Source of the DNA: Candidatus Limiplasma pullicola
GTDB taxonomy: Bacteria > Bacillota > Clostridia > Christensenellales > Aristaeellaceae
Direction: 5' to 3'
Length of the DNA: 61,911 nt
Assembly (NCBI GenBank): GCA_018710985.1
Contig: DVIV01000053.1
Span: 1-61,911, forward strand
The notes beneath the pieces are model-generated. The model had not been told where the DNA came from, ran no database searches, and saw nothing but the letters and a program-made list of their open reading frames with translations. Each line of letters starts with the position of its first letter. The stretch's first letter is position 1. Made by a program: the position numbers and the translations under genes. Shown piece after piece: positions 16,597 through 25,962 of this stretch.

Positions 16597-16658
16597 GTGA
16601 TATCATCATGTTGCTGGAGGAGGAATTTCCTTCTTCCCATGAAAGGGAGGTGGCAAAT

Positions 16659-17159
16659 ATGGCCGTGGTCAGGCCGCTTTGCGCACAGGATGACTTTGAC
16701 GAGGTGGGAAACGTATACGCTGAAAGCTGGAAGGCGTGCTATCGGGGCCTTTTGCCGCAGGCGTTTCTGGACAAGCTGACCCACGATCGCTGGAGCGGCA
16801 TGCTCCGGGCCGATCCCTCCGCGTCGCTGGGCGTGTTTGAGGAGGGGCGGATCGTAGGAACCGCGATGGTCAGCTATGCGCGTGAGCCGGACCGAGAGGG
16901 CTTCGGCGAGCTGGTCAGCCTGTACCTTCGGCCACAGGCCATGGGGCGCGGATATGGCCGCAGCCTGCTGGAGGCGGCCCTTAAAAGGCTCCGGGAGGAC
17001 GGGTGTGACGGCGTGTGCCTGTGGGTCCTGGAAGGAAACCGGCAGGCACAGGCGTTCTACCGGCATATGGGTTTTCGGGCTTCGGGGCGGTCGCAGAAGG
17101 AGTTGTTCGGCGGCGCGGAAACCGAGCTGGTGGAAATGGTCCTGCTTTGGGCAGATTGA
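16659..17159 (+). CDS. GNAT-family N-acetyltransferase
   Basis: The protein has 166 residues. The single acetyl-CoA-binding domain shows ELVSLYLRPQAMGRGYGRSLLEAAL (the Q/R-x-x-G-x-G/A loop) followed by LWVLEGNRQAQAFYRHMGF, the usual GNAT C-terminal signature. Acceptor substrate is unknown; this class acetylates small amines or protein N-termini. GGGAGG seven bases before ATG 16659 decides the start; an in-frame ATG at 16608 lacks a ribosome site. It stands alone between a divergent membrane gene and the solute-binding protein gene. Confidence 0.88.
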   Translation: MAVVRPLCAQDDFDEVGNVYAESWKACYRGLLPQAFLDKLTHDRWSGMLRADPSASLGVFEEGRIVGTAMVSYAREPDREGFGELVSLYLRPQAMGRGYGRSLLEAALKRLREDGCDGVCLWVLEGNRQAQAFYRHMGFRASGRSQKELFGGAETELVEMVLLWAD

Positions 17160-17166
17160 AATTTTC

Positions 17167-17205
17167 TGAAAAACGGTTTTCAAAAACTTGGCGATCAGGT
17201 ATAAT
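17167..17205 (+). promoter_or_regulatory. Promoter and LacI-type candidate operator of the solute-binding protein gene
   Basis: TTTTCA (17177-17182), 17 bp, TATAAT (17200-17205). A 16-bp palindrome, TGAAAAACGGTTTTCA (17167-17182), matches at 7 of 8 half-site positions and overlaps the -35 box. Its central CG is typical of LacI-family sites. Regulation by a sugar repressor is an inference; no LacI gene is in view. Confidence 0.55.
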
Positions 17206-17259
17206 AAAAGAACGGGATGTGTTCTTCCCACGCAAACGCACATTCGGAGGACTTTGTAC

Positions 17260-18756
17260 ATGCTACGACGCGCTTTGTGCTGCATGATCTGTTTGATGCT
17301 GGCCGCTGCTCCTGCTGTGGCGGAAGACACCTTTACCATGGCCGGCTATGACGGGGAAAACAGCACGCACGACTGGAACACCAACGGGTTTTTTCTTCGC
17401 ATGCAGGAAAGGACGGGCCTGACCTTTACCTTTGACCAGTATACCAGCCTGGAAAAGTGGCAGGACGCCAAGGACGCCATGTTCGCGCCCGGCGGCCAGC
17501 TGCCCGACGTGCTGTTCAAGGCGGCGCTGACCACGCCGGAACTGATCCGCTATTCCGACAGCGGCCAGCTCATCGACCTGGCTCCGCTTCTGGAGGAGAA
17601 CGCGCCGAACCTGTGGGCGCTGCTGGAGGCGCATCCCGACTGGCGGGAAGCCATCACGCTCCCCGACGGAAAGATCGTGGCGCTGCCCGCCATTCAGGAG
17701 CTGGCCCCGCAAAACGCCATGTGGATCAACCAGACTTGGCTGGACCGCCTGGGCCTGGAGGCGCCGACGGACTGGGATAGCCTGCGTCAGGTGCTGACGG
17801 CCTTCCGTGACCGCGATCCCAACGGCAACGGCAGAAAGGACGAAGTTCCGTTTGCCTTCCTGGGGCCGTGGGAGCTGAAGTTCTTTTCCCATGCCTGGGG
17901 CGTGGCGGTCAATGACTACAACATTTATCTGGACGAAGCGGGTCAGGTGCATTACTGGCCCGCGGAGGACAGCTTCTGGGAGATGGCTCTCGCCCTGCGC
18001 GAACTGTACCAGGAGGGTCTGCTCGATCCGGACGGCTTTGTCACGGCCGACGCGCTGAGGCGGATCACCGATGAGGATGCCGAGGCGGTCTATGGCGTAT
18101 TTTTCGCGCCGACGCCGGTGAACCTGGTGCCCTATGACATGTCTGCCGACTATGCGCTGCTTGAGCCGCTCACCTTCGAGGGAGAGCAGATCTACCGGGA
18201 CCTTTACGGGCAGGTAACGCGCGGCACCTTTGCCATCACCTCGGCCTGTGAGGACCCGGCCGCCCTGCTGGCCTGGGTCGATGTGCTCTATACCGAGGAA
18301 GGCGCCATTGAGGCGCTCGCGGGTACCGAGGGCGAGGACTACGTCGTCGATGAGGACGGCAACTGGGGCTGGAAGGGCGGCATGGAATCCATGACCGCTT
18401 CCACGCTCAGCGAGCTGAGCGTCTATGATACGGGCGATATGCCCTGGCTCTTCCCTGATGCGTTCTATGACCGCTACAATGAGGAAACTGTGCTGCGCGT
18501 CAATCGCGAGCTGCGCAAGCTGGATACCTTTATTGTCAAGCCCTTCCCCGTCTACACGCTGACGGAGGAGGAAAGTGCCCGTGCGCTTGCGCTGCAATCG
18601 CAGCTGGGGCCCTATGTGGACGAAACGCTGGCCCGTGTGGTGCTGGGAGAGATAGACGCCGGCGAGGCCCAGGCGTTTGTGGAGGGGCTGAAGGAGCGCG
18701 GCATGCAGGATATGCTCGATTTGTGGCAGAGCGTCGCCAGCCGGCTGGGTGCGTGA
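17260..18756 (+). CDS. Extracellular solute-binding protein (family 1), likely sugar- or oligosaccharide-binding
   Basis: The protein has 498 residues. The N-terminal signal peptide has a likely cleavage after AVA (residue about 21); there is no lipobox Cys, unusual for a Gram-positive binding protein. The mature part has the family-1 fold, with the loop DRDPNGNGRKDE (a calcium-type loop common in LplA-like binding proteins) near residue 190. No permease or ATPase gene lies nearby. CGGAGGA eight bases before ATG 17260 fixes the start. The galactokinase gene 57 bases downstream hints at galactose-containing ligands, but that is context only. Confidence 0.83.
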   Translation: MLRRALCCMICLMLAAAPAVAEDTFTMAGYDGENSTHDWNTNGFFLRMQERTGLTFTFDQYTSLEKWQDAKDAMFAPGGQLPDVLFKAALTTPELIRYSDSGQLIDLAPLLEENAPNLWALLEAHPDWREAITLPDGKIVALPAIQELAPQNAMWINQTWLDRLGLEAPTDWDSLRQVLTAFRDRDPNGNGRKDEVPFAFLGPWELKFFSHAWGVAVNDYNIYLDEAGQVHYWPAEDSFWEMALALRELYQEGLLDPDGFVTADALRRITDEDAEAVYGVFFAPTPVNLVPYDMSADYALLEPLTFEGEQIYRDLYGQVTRGTFAITSACEDPAALLAWVDVLYTEEGAIEALAGTEGEDYVVDEDGNWGWKGGMESMTASTLSELSVYDTGDMPWLFPDAFYDRYNEETVLRVNRELRKLDTFIVKPFPVYTLTEEESARALALQSQLGPYVDETLARVVLGEIDAGEAQAFVEGLKERGMQDMLDLWQSVASRLGA

Positions 18757-18813
18757 CGCGAAGCCTCGATACAAGCACGCGGCTTAACATCACCAAAGAA
18801 GGATGGATGGCTT

Positions 18814-20112
18814 ATGAACAGGTACGCGCAAATGATCAGTGAACTCAAAACACCCGAGGTCATGAAACGTTTGACCTACCTTTACGGCCAGCGCGGCGGC
18901 ATGCTGGTGGCGCAGAGCGCGCGCTATTCGCGTCTGCTCAGGCGTCACGAGGAACTTGTCGGCTACGACGGTCCCATCGCCATGGTCAGCGCGCCGGGTC
19001 GCACCGAAATCGGAGGTAACCACACCGACCATAATCGCGGCAAGGTGCTGGCGGCCGCTGTTAACCTGGATACGCTGGCTGCGGTAAGCCCGCGCAGCGA
19101 CAGCGTGGTCAACATCCACAGCGAGGGCTATGCGCCCCTCACCCTTTCACTGGACGATTTGAGCGTGCAGGAGGCGGAAAAGGGCACCACGGCAGCGCTG
19201 GTGCGCGGCGTGGCCGACGGCCTGCAGAAAGCGGGCCTGCGCGTGGGCGGCTTTGATGCGGTGATGACCTCCACGGTGCGCAGCGGCAGCGGACTGAGCA
19301 GCTCGGCCGCGGTGGAGGTGCTGCTGTGCGCCATCTTCGATGAGCTCTATAACGACGGCAAGCTGGACTTCAAGCGCCGCGCACAGATTTCCCAGTATGC
19401 CGAAAACGTGTACTTCGGCAAGCCCAGCGGCCTGATGGACCAGATGGCCTCCAGCGCGGGCGGCCTGGTGTACATCGACTTTCAGAACGACGATCCCGAG
19501 GTGCGCGAAATCAGCTATGATTTTGCCGCCAAGGGCTATGCGCTGGTGGTGGTCAACTCCGGCGGCAGCCATGACAACCTGACCGAGTTCTATGCCGCCA
19601 TTCCTCAGGAGATGGGTGCCGTGGCCGCCTGCTTCGGCGAAACCTATCTGCGCCGGGTGCAGCCGGAACAGTTCATGCAGACGCTGCCGCAGCTGCGCGA
19701 GCGGCTCAAGGGCGTGAACGCCGACCGGGCTATCCTGCGCGCCGCGCACTACTTTGCGGAAAACCGCCGCGTGGCTGATGAGGTATCCGCGCTGCAGGCC
19801 GACGACCTGCGCGCCTTCCTGCACCTGGTGACCGAAAGCGGGTGCAGCAGTTTCTGCTACCTGCAAAACATCTTCGCCACCCCCGACCGGCAGGAGCTGT
19901 CTTTGGCGCTGATGCTGGCGGAAAGCAAGCTCCATGAGGACGGCGCGTGGCGCGTGCATGGCGGCGGCTTTGCCGGCACCACGCTCAACTTCGTGCCCAA
20001 GCGCGGGCTGGACAGCTTTGTCAAGGAGATGGAAGCGGTATTCGGCGCGCACAGCTGCAACGTGCTGGACATCCGCCCGGTGGGCCCCGCCTGCATCCGC
20101 CTGGGACTGTAA
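18814..20112 (+). CDS. galK: Galactokinase
   Basis: This 432-residue GHMP kinase phosphorylates galactose to galactose-1-phosphate. It shows APGRTEIGGNHTDHN (sugar-binding signature), SGSGLSSSAAVE (the GHMP phosphate loop) and HGGGFAGTT (third GHMP motif). About 50 residues precede the first signature, more than in the E. coli enzyme. No galT or galE is in the window, so other Leloir genes must lie elsewhere. AAGGAtgg upstream of the ATG supports the start. It reads in the same direction as the binding protein and as deoB, 11 bases downstream. Confidence 0.93.
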   Translation: MNRYAQMISELKTPEVMKRLTYLYGQRGGMLVAQSARYSRLLRRHEELVGYDGPIAMVSAPGRTEIGGNHTDHNRGKVLAAAVNLDTLAAVSPRSDSVVNIHSEGYAPLTLSLDDLSVQEAEKGTTAALVRGVADGLQKAGLRVGGFDAVMTSTVRSGSGLSSSAAVEVLLCAIFDELYNDGKLDFKRRAQISQYAENVYFGKPSGLMDQMASSAGGLVYIDFQNDDPEVREISYDFAAKGYALVVVNSGGSHDNLTEFYAAIPQEMGAVAACFGETYLRRVQPEQFMQTLPQLRERLKGVNADRAILRAAHYFAENRRVADEVSALQADDLRAFLHLVTESGCSSFCYLQNIFATPDRQELSLALMLAESKLHEDGAWRVHGGGFAGTTLNFVPKRGLDSFVKEMEAVFGAHSCNVLDIRPVGPACIRLGL

Positions 20113-20123
20113 GGAGGATCATT

Positions 20124-21296
20124 ATGAAACGCATCTTTCTGATCGTGCTGGACAGCGTGGGCGCGGGCGCGCTCCCGGACGCGGCCGCCTATGGCGACAC
20201 GGGCGCAAACACGCTCGGGCACATCATCGAGCAGGCGCATCCGCACCTGCCTAACATGGAGGCCATGGGCCTGGGCCTTATCCCCGGCGTCGGCGGCCCC
20301 AGGCCCGTGAACGGCGCGGGCGTGTATGGACGCGCCGTGGAGGTCTCCGCCGGCAAGGATACCACCACCGGCCACTGGGAGATTGCGGGCCTAAGACTGG
20401 ACACCCCCTTTCCCACCTATCCCGACGGCTTTCCGCCCGAGGTGATGGACGCCTTTGAAAAGGCCATCGGCACCAAGACCCTGGGCAACTATCCGGCCAG
20501 CGGCACCGCCATTCTGGACGAGCTGGGCGAGGAGCACATGCGCACGGGGTATCCCATCGTGTATACCTCGGCCGACAGCGTGTTCCAGATTGCCTGTCAT
20601 GAGGAGATCGTGCCCCCGGAGCGGCTGTATGAGATATGCCGCATCGCCCGCGGCATCCTCACCGGCCCGCATGCGCTGGGCCGCGTGATTGCGCGCCCCT
20701 TCGTGGGCACGGGCAAGGGCCACTTTGTCCGTACGGGCCACCGGCGCGATTTCTCGCTGGAGCCCATCGGCCCCACGGTGCTCAACGCCCTTCAGGATCG
20801 CGGCGTGTTCACCATGGGCATCGGCAAAATCGAGGACATCTTCTGCATGAGCGGCCTGTGCGAAAGCGATCACGCCGCCGGCAACCCCGCCTGCGTTGAC
20901 TCGCTGATGAAGGCCATGGCGCGGGATTTCACGGGCCTGGTGTTTGTCAATCTCGTGGATTTCGACTCCGTCTACGGCCACCGCCGCGACGTGGCGGGCT
21001 ACGCGCAGGCGCTGGAGTACTTTGACAGCCGCCTGAACGAAATCAAGGCCGCCGCCCGCGAGGGCGACCTGATTCTGCTCACGGCGGATCACGGGTGTGA
21101 CCCCGCGCATACCGGCACCGACCATACGCGCGAATACGTGCCGATTCTGGCCTGGTCGCCCGAGATGACCGGCCTTTGCGACATCGGAACCCGCCGCACC
21201 TATGCCGACATCGCGGCCACCGTGGCCGACCTGATGGGCGTGCCGGAACGCTTCGGGGCCGAGTCGTTTGCGGACCAGCTGAGAAACAACCGGTAA
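20124..21296 (+). CDS. deoB: Phosphopentomutase
   Basis: This 390-residue manganese-dependent alkaline-phosphatase-superfamily enzyme interconverts (deoxy)ribose 1- and 5-phosphates. Visible motifs are VLDSVGAGALPDA (first metal site), the phosphorylated Thr region in KDTTTGHWE, and TADHGCDPA and GTDHTREYVP (second metal site). AAGGAGG precedes ATG 20124. The next gene, purine nucleoside phosphorylase, makes the pentose-1-phosphate it uses, and the two are 12 bases apart, forming a nucleoside salvage pair. Confidence 0.96.
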   Translation: MKRIFLIVLDSVGAGALPDAAAYGDTGANTLGHIIEQAHPHLPNMEAMGLGLIPGVGGPRPVNGAGVYGRAVEVSAGKDTTTGHWEIAGLRLDTPFPTYPDGFPPEVMDAFEKAIGTKTLGNYPASGTAILDELGEEHMRTGYPIVYTSADSVFQIACHEEIVPPERLYEICRIARGILTGPHALGRVIARPFVGTGKGHFVRTGHRRDFSLEPIGPTVLNALQDRGVFTMGIGKIEDIFCMSGLCESDHAAGNPACVDSLMKAMARDFTGLVFVNLVDFDSVYGHRRDVAGYAQALEYFDSRLNEIKAAAREGDLILLTADHGCDPAHTGTDHTREYVPILAWSPEMTGLCDIGTRRTYADIAATVADLMGVPERFGAESFADQLRNNR

Positions 21297-21308
21297 GGAG
21301 GACGTTTT

Positions 21309-22139
21309 ATGGGCGAAGAGAACGCGGCTTATCTGGAACAAATCGACCGTGCGGCGGCAGCCATCGAAGCGGCTTGCGGCGGCGCGGAAATCGCGGTCAT
21401 TCTGGGCAGCGGCCTGGGCGGCTATGCCGAGGCACTGGAGAACCCCACATTCCTGCCGTACAAGGACATTCCCGGCTTTCCCGTATCCACCGCGCCGGGT
21501 CATGCGAGCCGCTGGTGCGCGGGCACGCTGCATGGCAAGCGCGTGTGCATGATGCAGGGCCGCTTCCATGCCTACGAGGGCTATGATCTGCGCGAGGTGA
21601 CGCTGCCCGTGCGCGTGATGAAGCGCCTGGGTGTGAAAACGCTGATCGTGACCAACGCCTCCGGCGGGGTGAACATGTCCTTTGCGCCGGGCGATCTGAT
21701 GCTGATGACGGATTTCATCAACTTGTCGGGGAAAAACCCGCTGACCGGCCCCAATCTGGATGAGTTCGGCCCGCGCTTCCCGGATATGACCCACGCCTAT
21801 GACGTGAGGCTGCAGAAGCTGGCGCGCGAGGTGGCCGCGAAGCTGGGCATTACGCTGCGCGAGGGCGTATACTGCTGGATGAACGGTCCCACCTATGAAT
21901 CGCCCGCGGAGATCCGCATGGCGCGCATTCTGGGCGGCGACGCGGTGGGCATGTCCACCGTTCCGGAGACGATTGTGGCGCGGCACAGCGGCATGGACGT
22001 GCTGGGCCTGAGCTGCATCACCAACATGGCCGCGGGCATCCTGGACCAGTCCCTGACCCATCAGGAAGTGATGGAAACCGGCGAGCGGGTGAAGGACACC
22101 TTCCGCGCGCTGGTGGACGGCGTGATCGCCGCACTGTGA
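21309..22139 (+). CDS. punA: Purine nucleoside phosphorylase (trimeric type)
   Basis: This 276-residue enzyme cleaves (deoxy)inosine and guanosine with phosphate. VILGSGLGG is the phosphate loop, GRFHAYEGY and TNASGGVN are family motifs, and VPETIVARHSGM followed by SCITNMAAG marks the base-binding C-terminal half. This is the PunA/PupG high-molecular-weight class, not DeoD. AAGGAGG lies nine bases before the ATG. It follows deoB directly. Confidence 0.95.
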   Translation: MGEENAAYLEQIDRAAAAIEAACGGAEIAVILGSGLGGYAEALENPTFLPYKDIPGFPVSTAPGHASRWCAGTLHGKRVCMMQGRFHAYEGYDLREVTLPVRVMKRLGVKTLIVTNASGGVNMSFAPGDLMLMTDFINLSGKNPLTGPNLDEFGPRFPDMTHAYDVRLQKLAREVAAKLGITLREGVYCWMNGPTYESPAEIRMARILGGDAVGMSTVPETIVARHSGMDVLGLSCITNMAAGILDQSLTHQEVMETGERVKDTFRALVDGVIAAL

Positions 22140-22229
22140 TTTTTTCCTGACGGGCGCTGTTTCGACGGCTATTTTGCTCCTTTCACGCGTATGGTATCAC
22201 AGACCCTATGCGTGGAAGGAGTTTTTTAT

Positions 22230-23390
22230 ATGAAAAAGGAAATTGCACGGCTGGGCGCGCTGCTGCTTGCGCTGTGCTGGCTGGGCGGGCCGGCGCTGGC
22301 CGCGCCGCTTGAGGCGGAGCCGCCGCTGGAGCTGACGTCGCCCAGCGCGATGCTGGTGGAGGCCGGAACGGGGACCGTCATCTTTGAGAAAAACGCCGAC
22401 GAGCGCCGGCAGGCCGCCAGCGTGACCAAGCTGATGACGCTGCTCATCTGCTTCGAGGAGCTGGAGGCGGGCACCATCCATCTGGAGGATTCCGTGACCG
22501 TGAGCCAGGAGGCCGCCGCGCAGATCGGAAGCCAGGCGCTGCTGGACGCAGGAGCGGTGTATCCGCTGGGCGATTTGCTGCACGCCACCATCGTGGCCAG
22601 CGCAAACGACGCGGCGTGCGCCCTGGCCGAGTACATCGCGGGCACGGAGGCAGCCTTCGCCGAGCGCATGAACGCCCGTGCGGCGGAGCTGGGGCTGGAA
22701 AACACGTACTATACCAACGCCACCGGCCTGCCGGACGACGCCCAGTACACAACCGCGCGCGACGTGGCCACCCTCTCGGTGGAGATGTGCCGGCATCCGG
22801 ACTATTTCACCCACGCTTCGGTATGGATGGACACGCTTACCCATCCCAGCGGACGCGTGACCGACCTGACCAACACCAACCGGCTGGTACGGTTTTACGA
22901 GGGCTGCGACGGGCTGAAAACCGGCAGCGCGGACGCTTCGCGCTATTGCCTGAGCGCCACGGCGGAAAAGGACGGTTTGCGGCTGATCGCCGTTGTGCTG
23001 GGCGCGGAAACCAGCCAGAAGCGCTTTGACGAGGCGCGCGCCATGCTGGATTACGGCTTTGCCAACTACAAGCGCGTGACGGTGCTGAGCAAGGGGGACC
23101 GGCTGGGCCAGCGCGTGCCCGTGCGGCTGGGCATGGCTGACGAGGTGGAAGCCGCCGTGGGCAGGGGCATGAGCATGCTTTTGAAGCCGGGGCAGGAGAA
23201 ACAGCTCTCGCTGGAGGTGGAGCTGCCCGCGGAGGTGTCTGCGCCCGTGCGCGCAGGTGACACGCTGGGCATGATCCGCGTCAAGCTCGACGGCAGCGTG
23301 ATCGCGCGCCTGCCTGCCGTAGCCGCGGAGGATGTGGGCATGCCCGGCCTGCTGGAAGGCTTTTTCCGGGTGCTGAACAACTGGAGATAG
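22230..23390 (+). CDS. dacF: D-alanyl-D-alanine carboxypeptidase (S11, DacF/DacA-like)
   Basis: The protein has 386 residues. The signal peptide ends near residue 20 (ALA). The penicillin-binding catalytic set is present: ASVTK (nucleophile SxxK), ASAND (SxN) and LKTGSA (KTG). A C-terminal beta domain (about 280-365) follows, ending in an amphipathic stretch MPGLLEGFFRVLNNW that would anchor it to the membrane. It trims the terminal D-Ala from peptidoglycan. Whether it is the vegetative or the spore-specific paralogue is unclear, because no SigF/SigG-type promoter stands out in the 90 bases upstream. AAGGAG before ATG 22230 sets the start. Confidence 0.9.
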   Translation: MKKEIARLGALLLALCWLGGPALAAPLEAEPPLELTSPSAMLVEAGTGTVIFEKNADERRQAASVTKLMTLLICFEELEAGTIHLEDSVTVSQEAAAQIGSQALLDAGAVYPLGDLLHATIVASANDAACALAEYIAGTEAAFAERMNARAAELGLENTYYTNATGLPDDAQYTTARDVATLSVEMCRHPDYFTHASVWMDTLTHPSGRVTDLTNTNRLVRFYEGCDGLKTGSADASRYCLSATAEKDGLRLIAVVLGAETSQKRFDEARAMLDYGFANYKRVTVLSKGDRLGQRVPVRLGMADEVEAAVGRGMSMLLKPGQEKQLSLEVELPAEVSAPVRAGDTLGMIRVKLDGSVIARLPAVAAEDVGMPGLLEGFFRVLNNWR

Positions 23391-23403
23391 GATTTTCCGG
23401 CGT

Positions 23404-23447
23404 AAAAAAAGGGAAGCCCCGGCAGTTGCGTCGGGGCTTCCCTTTTT
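23404..23447. terminator. Bidirectional terminator between dacF and the acyltransferase
   Basis: An 11-bp perfect stem (23411-23421 with 23432-23442) is flanked by seven A and five T, serving both convergent genes. Confidence 0.88.
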
Positions 23448-23452
23448 GCGGG

Positions 23453-24523
23453 CTATACGATTTTGCGCAACCCCGGTACCCGGCGCATGAGCCACGCCGC
23501 GGCCAGCGCCAGCGCAAACACCACCGCCTCCCAGACCAGCGCTGCCGCAAACGGAGGCAGCGCGCCGCACAGCGGCAGGAACAGCCGGTTCTGCGTCTGG
23601 GCGATCACCCAGTCCTGTACCAGATAGATGCCGAAGGCGCAGCCGCCCAGCTCCGCCAGGGCGCGCCCGTGGCGCTGCGGCCAACGCGCGCCGCGCATCA
23701 GCGCCATGGCCGAAGCGGCGCTCAGAGCCGTGAGCAGCGAGGGATGCATGCGGTCATCCATGAACCAGTATTTTTCGCCGGGAACGACGCGGCCGTATTC
23801 CACATAGGTGAGCAGCACACTGGCCAGGAGCGATGCGGCCAGCACCGCCCAAGCCAGGCGCATGCGCCCGCGCGTGGGCGTAAAGCAGCGGCGCAGCCAG
23901 TATCCGGCAAAGAACAGCCCCACATATACGGTCATCAGCGGCGCGTCCAAATAGGCGGGCGGAGCGATGGCCGGCACATAATGCGCGGCCAGCGGCCACA
24001 GGCCGTCCCAGAGAAAGCACAGGCCCGCCAACGCGGCGAGGCCGCGTCCGCTCAGGGAGGCCGCCAACCGCTGCAGGAAGGGCAGCATCACCATTAGGCT
24101 CAGGTAGAACGTGAGATACCAGAACGAATCGGTGATCTGCTGCGTCCACACCAGCGAAAGGAACGTGCTAAGGTCGGCCATGCGGGGCCACAGGCCCCAG
24201 TAGACCCACGCGTCATAGAGGTAGTAGGCGTAGGAGAACAGAAGCAGCGCGGCCAAGATGCGCCCCATGCGCCCCAGCACCTTTCGGGGGCTGTCCCGGC
24301 GGGGCAGCAGGCATGCGCCGGAGACCATCACAAACAGCGGCACCGCCATTTTGCTCACGTAGTACCAGCCGACCGACAGCCACCATTGCGCATCCTGCGG
24401 CGTGAGGGCCTGAAACACCTTGCTGTTGGTATGATTGATGATGACCCCGAAGGCGGCCAGCACGCGCAGCGCGTCCAGCCAGCCCTCGCGCCGGGAGGTC
24501 CCGGCCACGGCGGCGGGGGTCAT
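23453..24523 (-). CDS. Acyltransferase 3 family membrane protein
   Basis: The protein has 356 residues and about ten membrane helices. WLDALRVLAAFGVIINHT near the N-terminus holds the conserved Arg and His of the acyltransferase-3 (OafA/WecH) family, which O-acetylates surface sugars. SVGWYYVSKMAVPLFVMVSG is the following conserved helix. The ATG at 24523 overlaps the argH stop as ATGA, so translation is coupled to an unrelated metabolic gene. The acceptor is unknown; the wall-polymer genes elsewhere in the window are possible partners. Confidence 0.85.
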   Translation of the reverse strand: MTPAAVAGTSRREGWLDALRVLAAFGVIINHTNSKVFQALTPQDAQWWLSVGWYYVSKMAVPLFVMVSGACLLPRRDSPRKVLGRMGRILAALLLFSYAYYLYDAWVYWGLWPRMADLSTFLSLVWTQQITDSFWYLTFYLSLMVMLPFLQRLAASLSGRGLAALAGLCFLWDGLWPLAAHYVPAIAPPAYLDAPLMTVYVGLFFAGYWLRRCFTPTRGRMRLAWAVLAASLLASVLLTYVEYGRVVPGEKYWFMDDRMHPSLLTALSAASAMALMRGARWPQRHGRALAELGGCAFGIYLVQDWVIAQTQNRLFLPLCGALPPFAAALVWEAVVFALALAAAWLMRRVPGLRKIV

Positions 24524-25917
24524 GCCTCGGCTCCGTCCGCGTGCGCTTTCAGCCAGCGGTCCAGCCGCTCGATGCTGTCGGACACCGCCTGCGGCGCGGG
24601 GCCGCCCCGCAGGGAGCGCCGCTGGACGCACGCCTCCAGCGAAATGGCCTCGTACACATCCTCGTCAAAGGCGGGATGTGCGGCGCACAGCTCCTGAAGC
24701 GACAGGTCCTCCAGCGCGCGGCCCTCATGCACGCATTTGCCCACCAGCGAGCCGCTCACATGATGCGCGTCGCGGAAAGGCACGCCCTTGCCCACCAGGT
24801 AATCCGCCAGGTCGGTGGCGTTGGTGAAGCCCAGCCCCGCGCTCCTGCGCATCGCGTCGGCGCGGAAGGCGGTGGTGCGCAGCATCTCGGTAAAGGTGGG
24901 CAGGCATTTGCAAAGCGTGTCGTAGGCGTCGAAGAAGGCTTCCTTGTCCTCCTGCATGTCCTTGTTGTAGGCCAGGGGAAGGCCCTTCATCACGGTGAGC
25001 AGGCCCATCAGGTCTCCGTAGACGCGACCGGTTTTGCCGCGGGTCAGCTCGCAGGCATCGGGGTTCTTCTTCTGGGGCATGATGCTGGAGCCGGTGGCGA
25101 AGCTGTCGTCCATCACGGCGGTAGAAAACTCGTTGGTGCTCCACAGGATCAGCTCCTCGCAGAAGCGGCTGAGGTGCATCATCGCAATGCTGGCCGCCGA
25201 GAGGAAGGAAAGCAGGAAGTCGCGGTCACTCACGCCGTCCAGCGCGTTGTCCGTCAGGCGGGAGAAGCCCAGCAGCTCGCGCACACGGTCGCGGTTGAGC
25301 GGATAGGTGGTGCCCGCCAGCGCGCCGGAGCCCAGCGGCATGGCGTCGGCCTCGTCGTAGGCGTGCTCAAAGCGCGTTACATCGCGCATGAACATCTGCG
25401 CGTAGGCCATCAGATGAAACGCCAGCGTGACCGGCTGTGCCTTTTGCAGGTGCGTATAGCCGGGCATAACGGTGTTCAGGTGTTCCCTGGACAGGGCGCT
25501 GAGCAGCGAAAGCAGCGAGAGCAGCATCTCCCGTACATGACGGCAGGCCCCACGCGCGTACATGCGCACGTCCAGGGCCACCTGGTCGTTACGGCTGCGG
25601 CCGGTGTGCAGGCGCTTGCCCGCCTCGCCGATGCGGTCGGTCAGGAGGGCTTCCACAAACATGTGCACGTCCTCCGCGCTCATGTCGATGGTCAGCGTGC
25701 CGGCGTGATAGTCGGCAAGAATCCCCCGCAGGCCCGCCACGATGCGCTCCGCGTCCTCGCGCGGGATGATGCCCTGCTCGCCCAGCATGGTGGCGTGGGC
25801 GATGGAGCCGGTCACGTCGCATTCCAGCAGGCGCTGGTCAAAGGGAATCGAGGATTGAAAATCGTCCAGAAGGGCGCTGGTGGGTTTCTCAAAGCGCCCG
25901 GCCCACAGTTTCGCCAT
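24520..25917 (-). CDS. argH: Argininosuccinate lyase
   Basis: This 465-residue enzyme splits argininosuccinate into arginine and fumarate, the last step of arginine synthesis. GSSIMPQKKNPD is the fumarase/ASL superfamily signature with the flexible catalytic loop, TGRSRNDQVA and GYTHLQKAQP carry further active-site residues, and KLWAGRF at the start is typical. ATG 25917 has AGGATGG six bases upstream; ATG 25923 is too close to it. argG is not adjacent. It sits 45 bases after the CNNM gene on the same strand and is coupled to the acyltransferase gene downstream. Confidence 0.95.
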   Translation of the reverse strand: MAKLWAGRFEKPTSALLDDFQSSIPFDQRLLECDVTGSIAHATMLGEQGIIPREDAERIVAGLRGILADYHAGTLTIDMSAEDVHMFVEALLTDRIGEAGKRLHTGRSRNDQVALDVRMYARGACRHVREMLLSLLSLLSALSREHLNTVMPGYTHLQKAQPVTLAFHLMAYAQMFMRDVTRFEHAYDEADAMPLGSGALAGTTYPLNRDRVRELLGFSRLTDNALDGVSDRDFLLSFLSAASIAMMHLSRFCEELILWSTNEFSTAVMDDSFATGSSIMPQKKNPDACELTRGKTGRVYGDLMGLLTVMKGLPLAYNKDMQEDKEAFFDAYDTLCKCLPTFTEMLRTTAFRADAMRRSAGLGFTNATDLADYLVGKGVPFRDAHHVSGSLVGKCVHEGRALEDLSLQELCAAHPAFDEDVYEAISLEACVQRRSLRGGPAPQAVSDSIERLDRWLKAHADGAEA

Positions 25918-25962
25918 ATGCATCCATCCTGTTCCCGCGCCGGGGGCGCGTTATTCTTTGGC

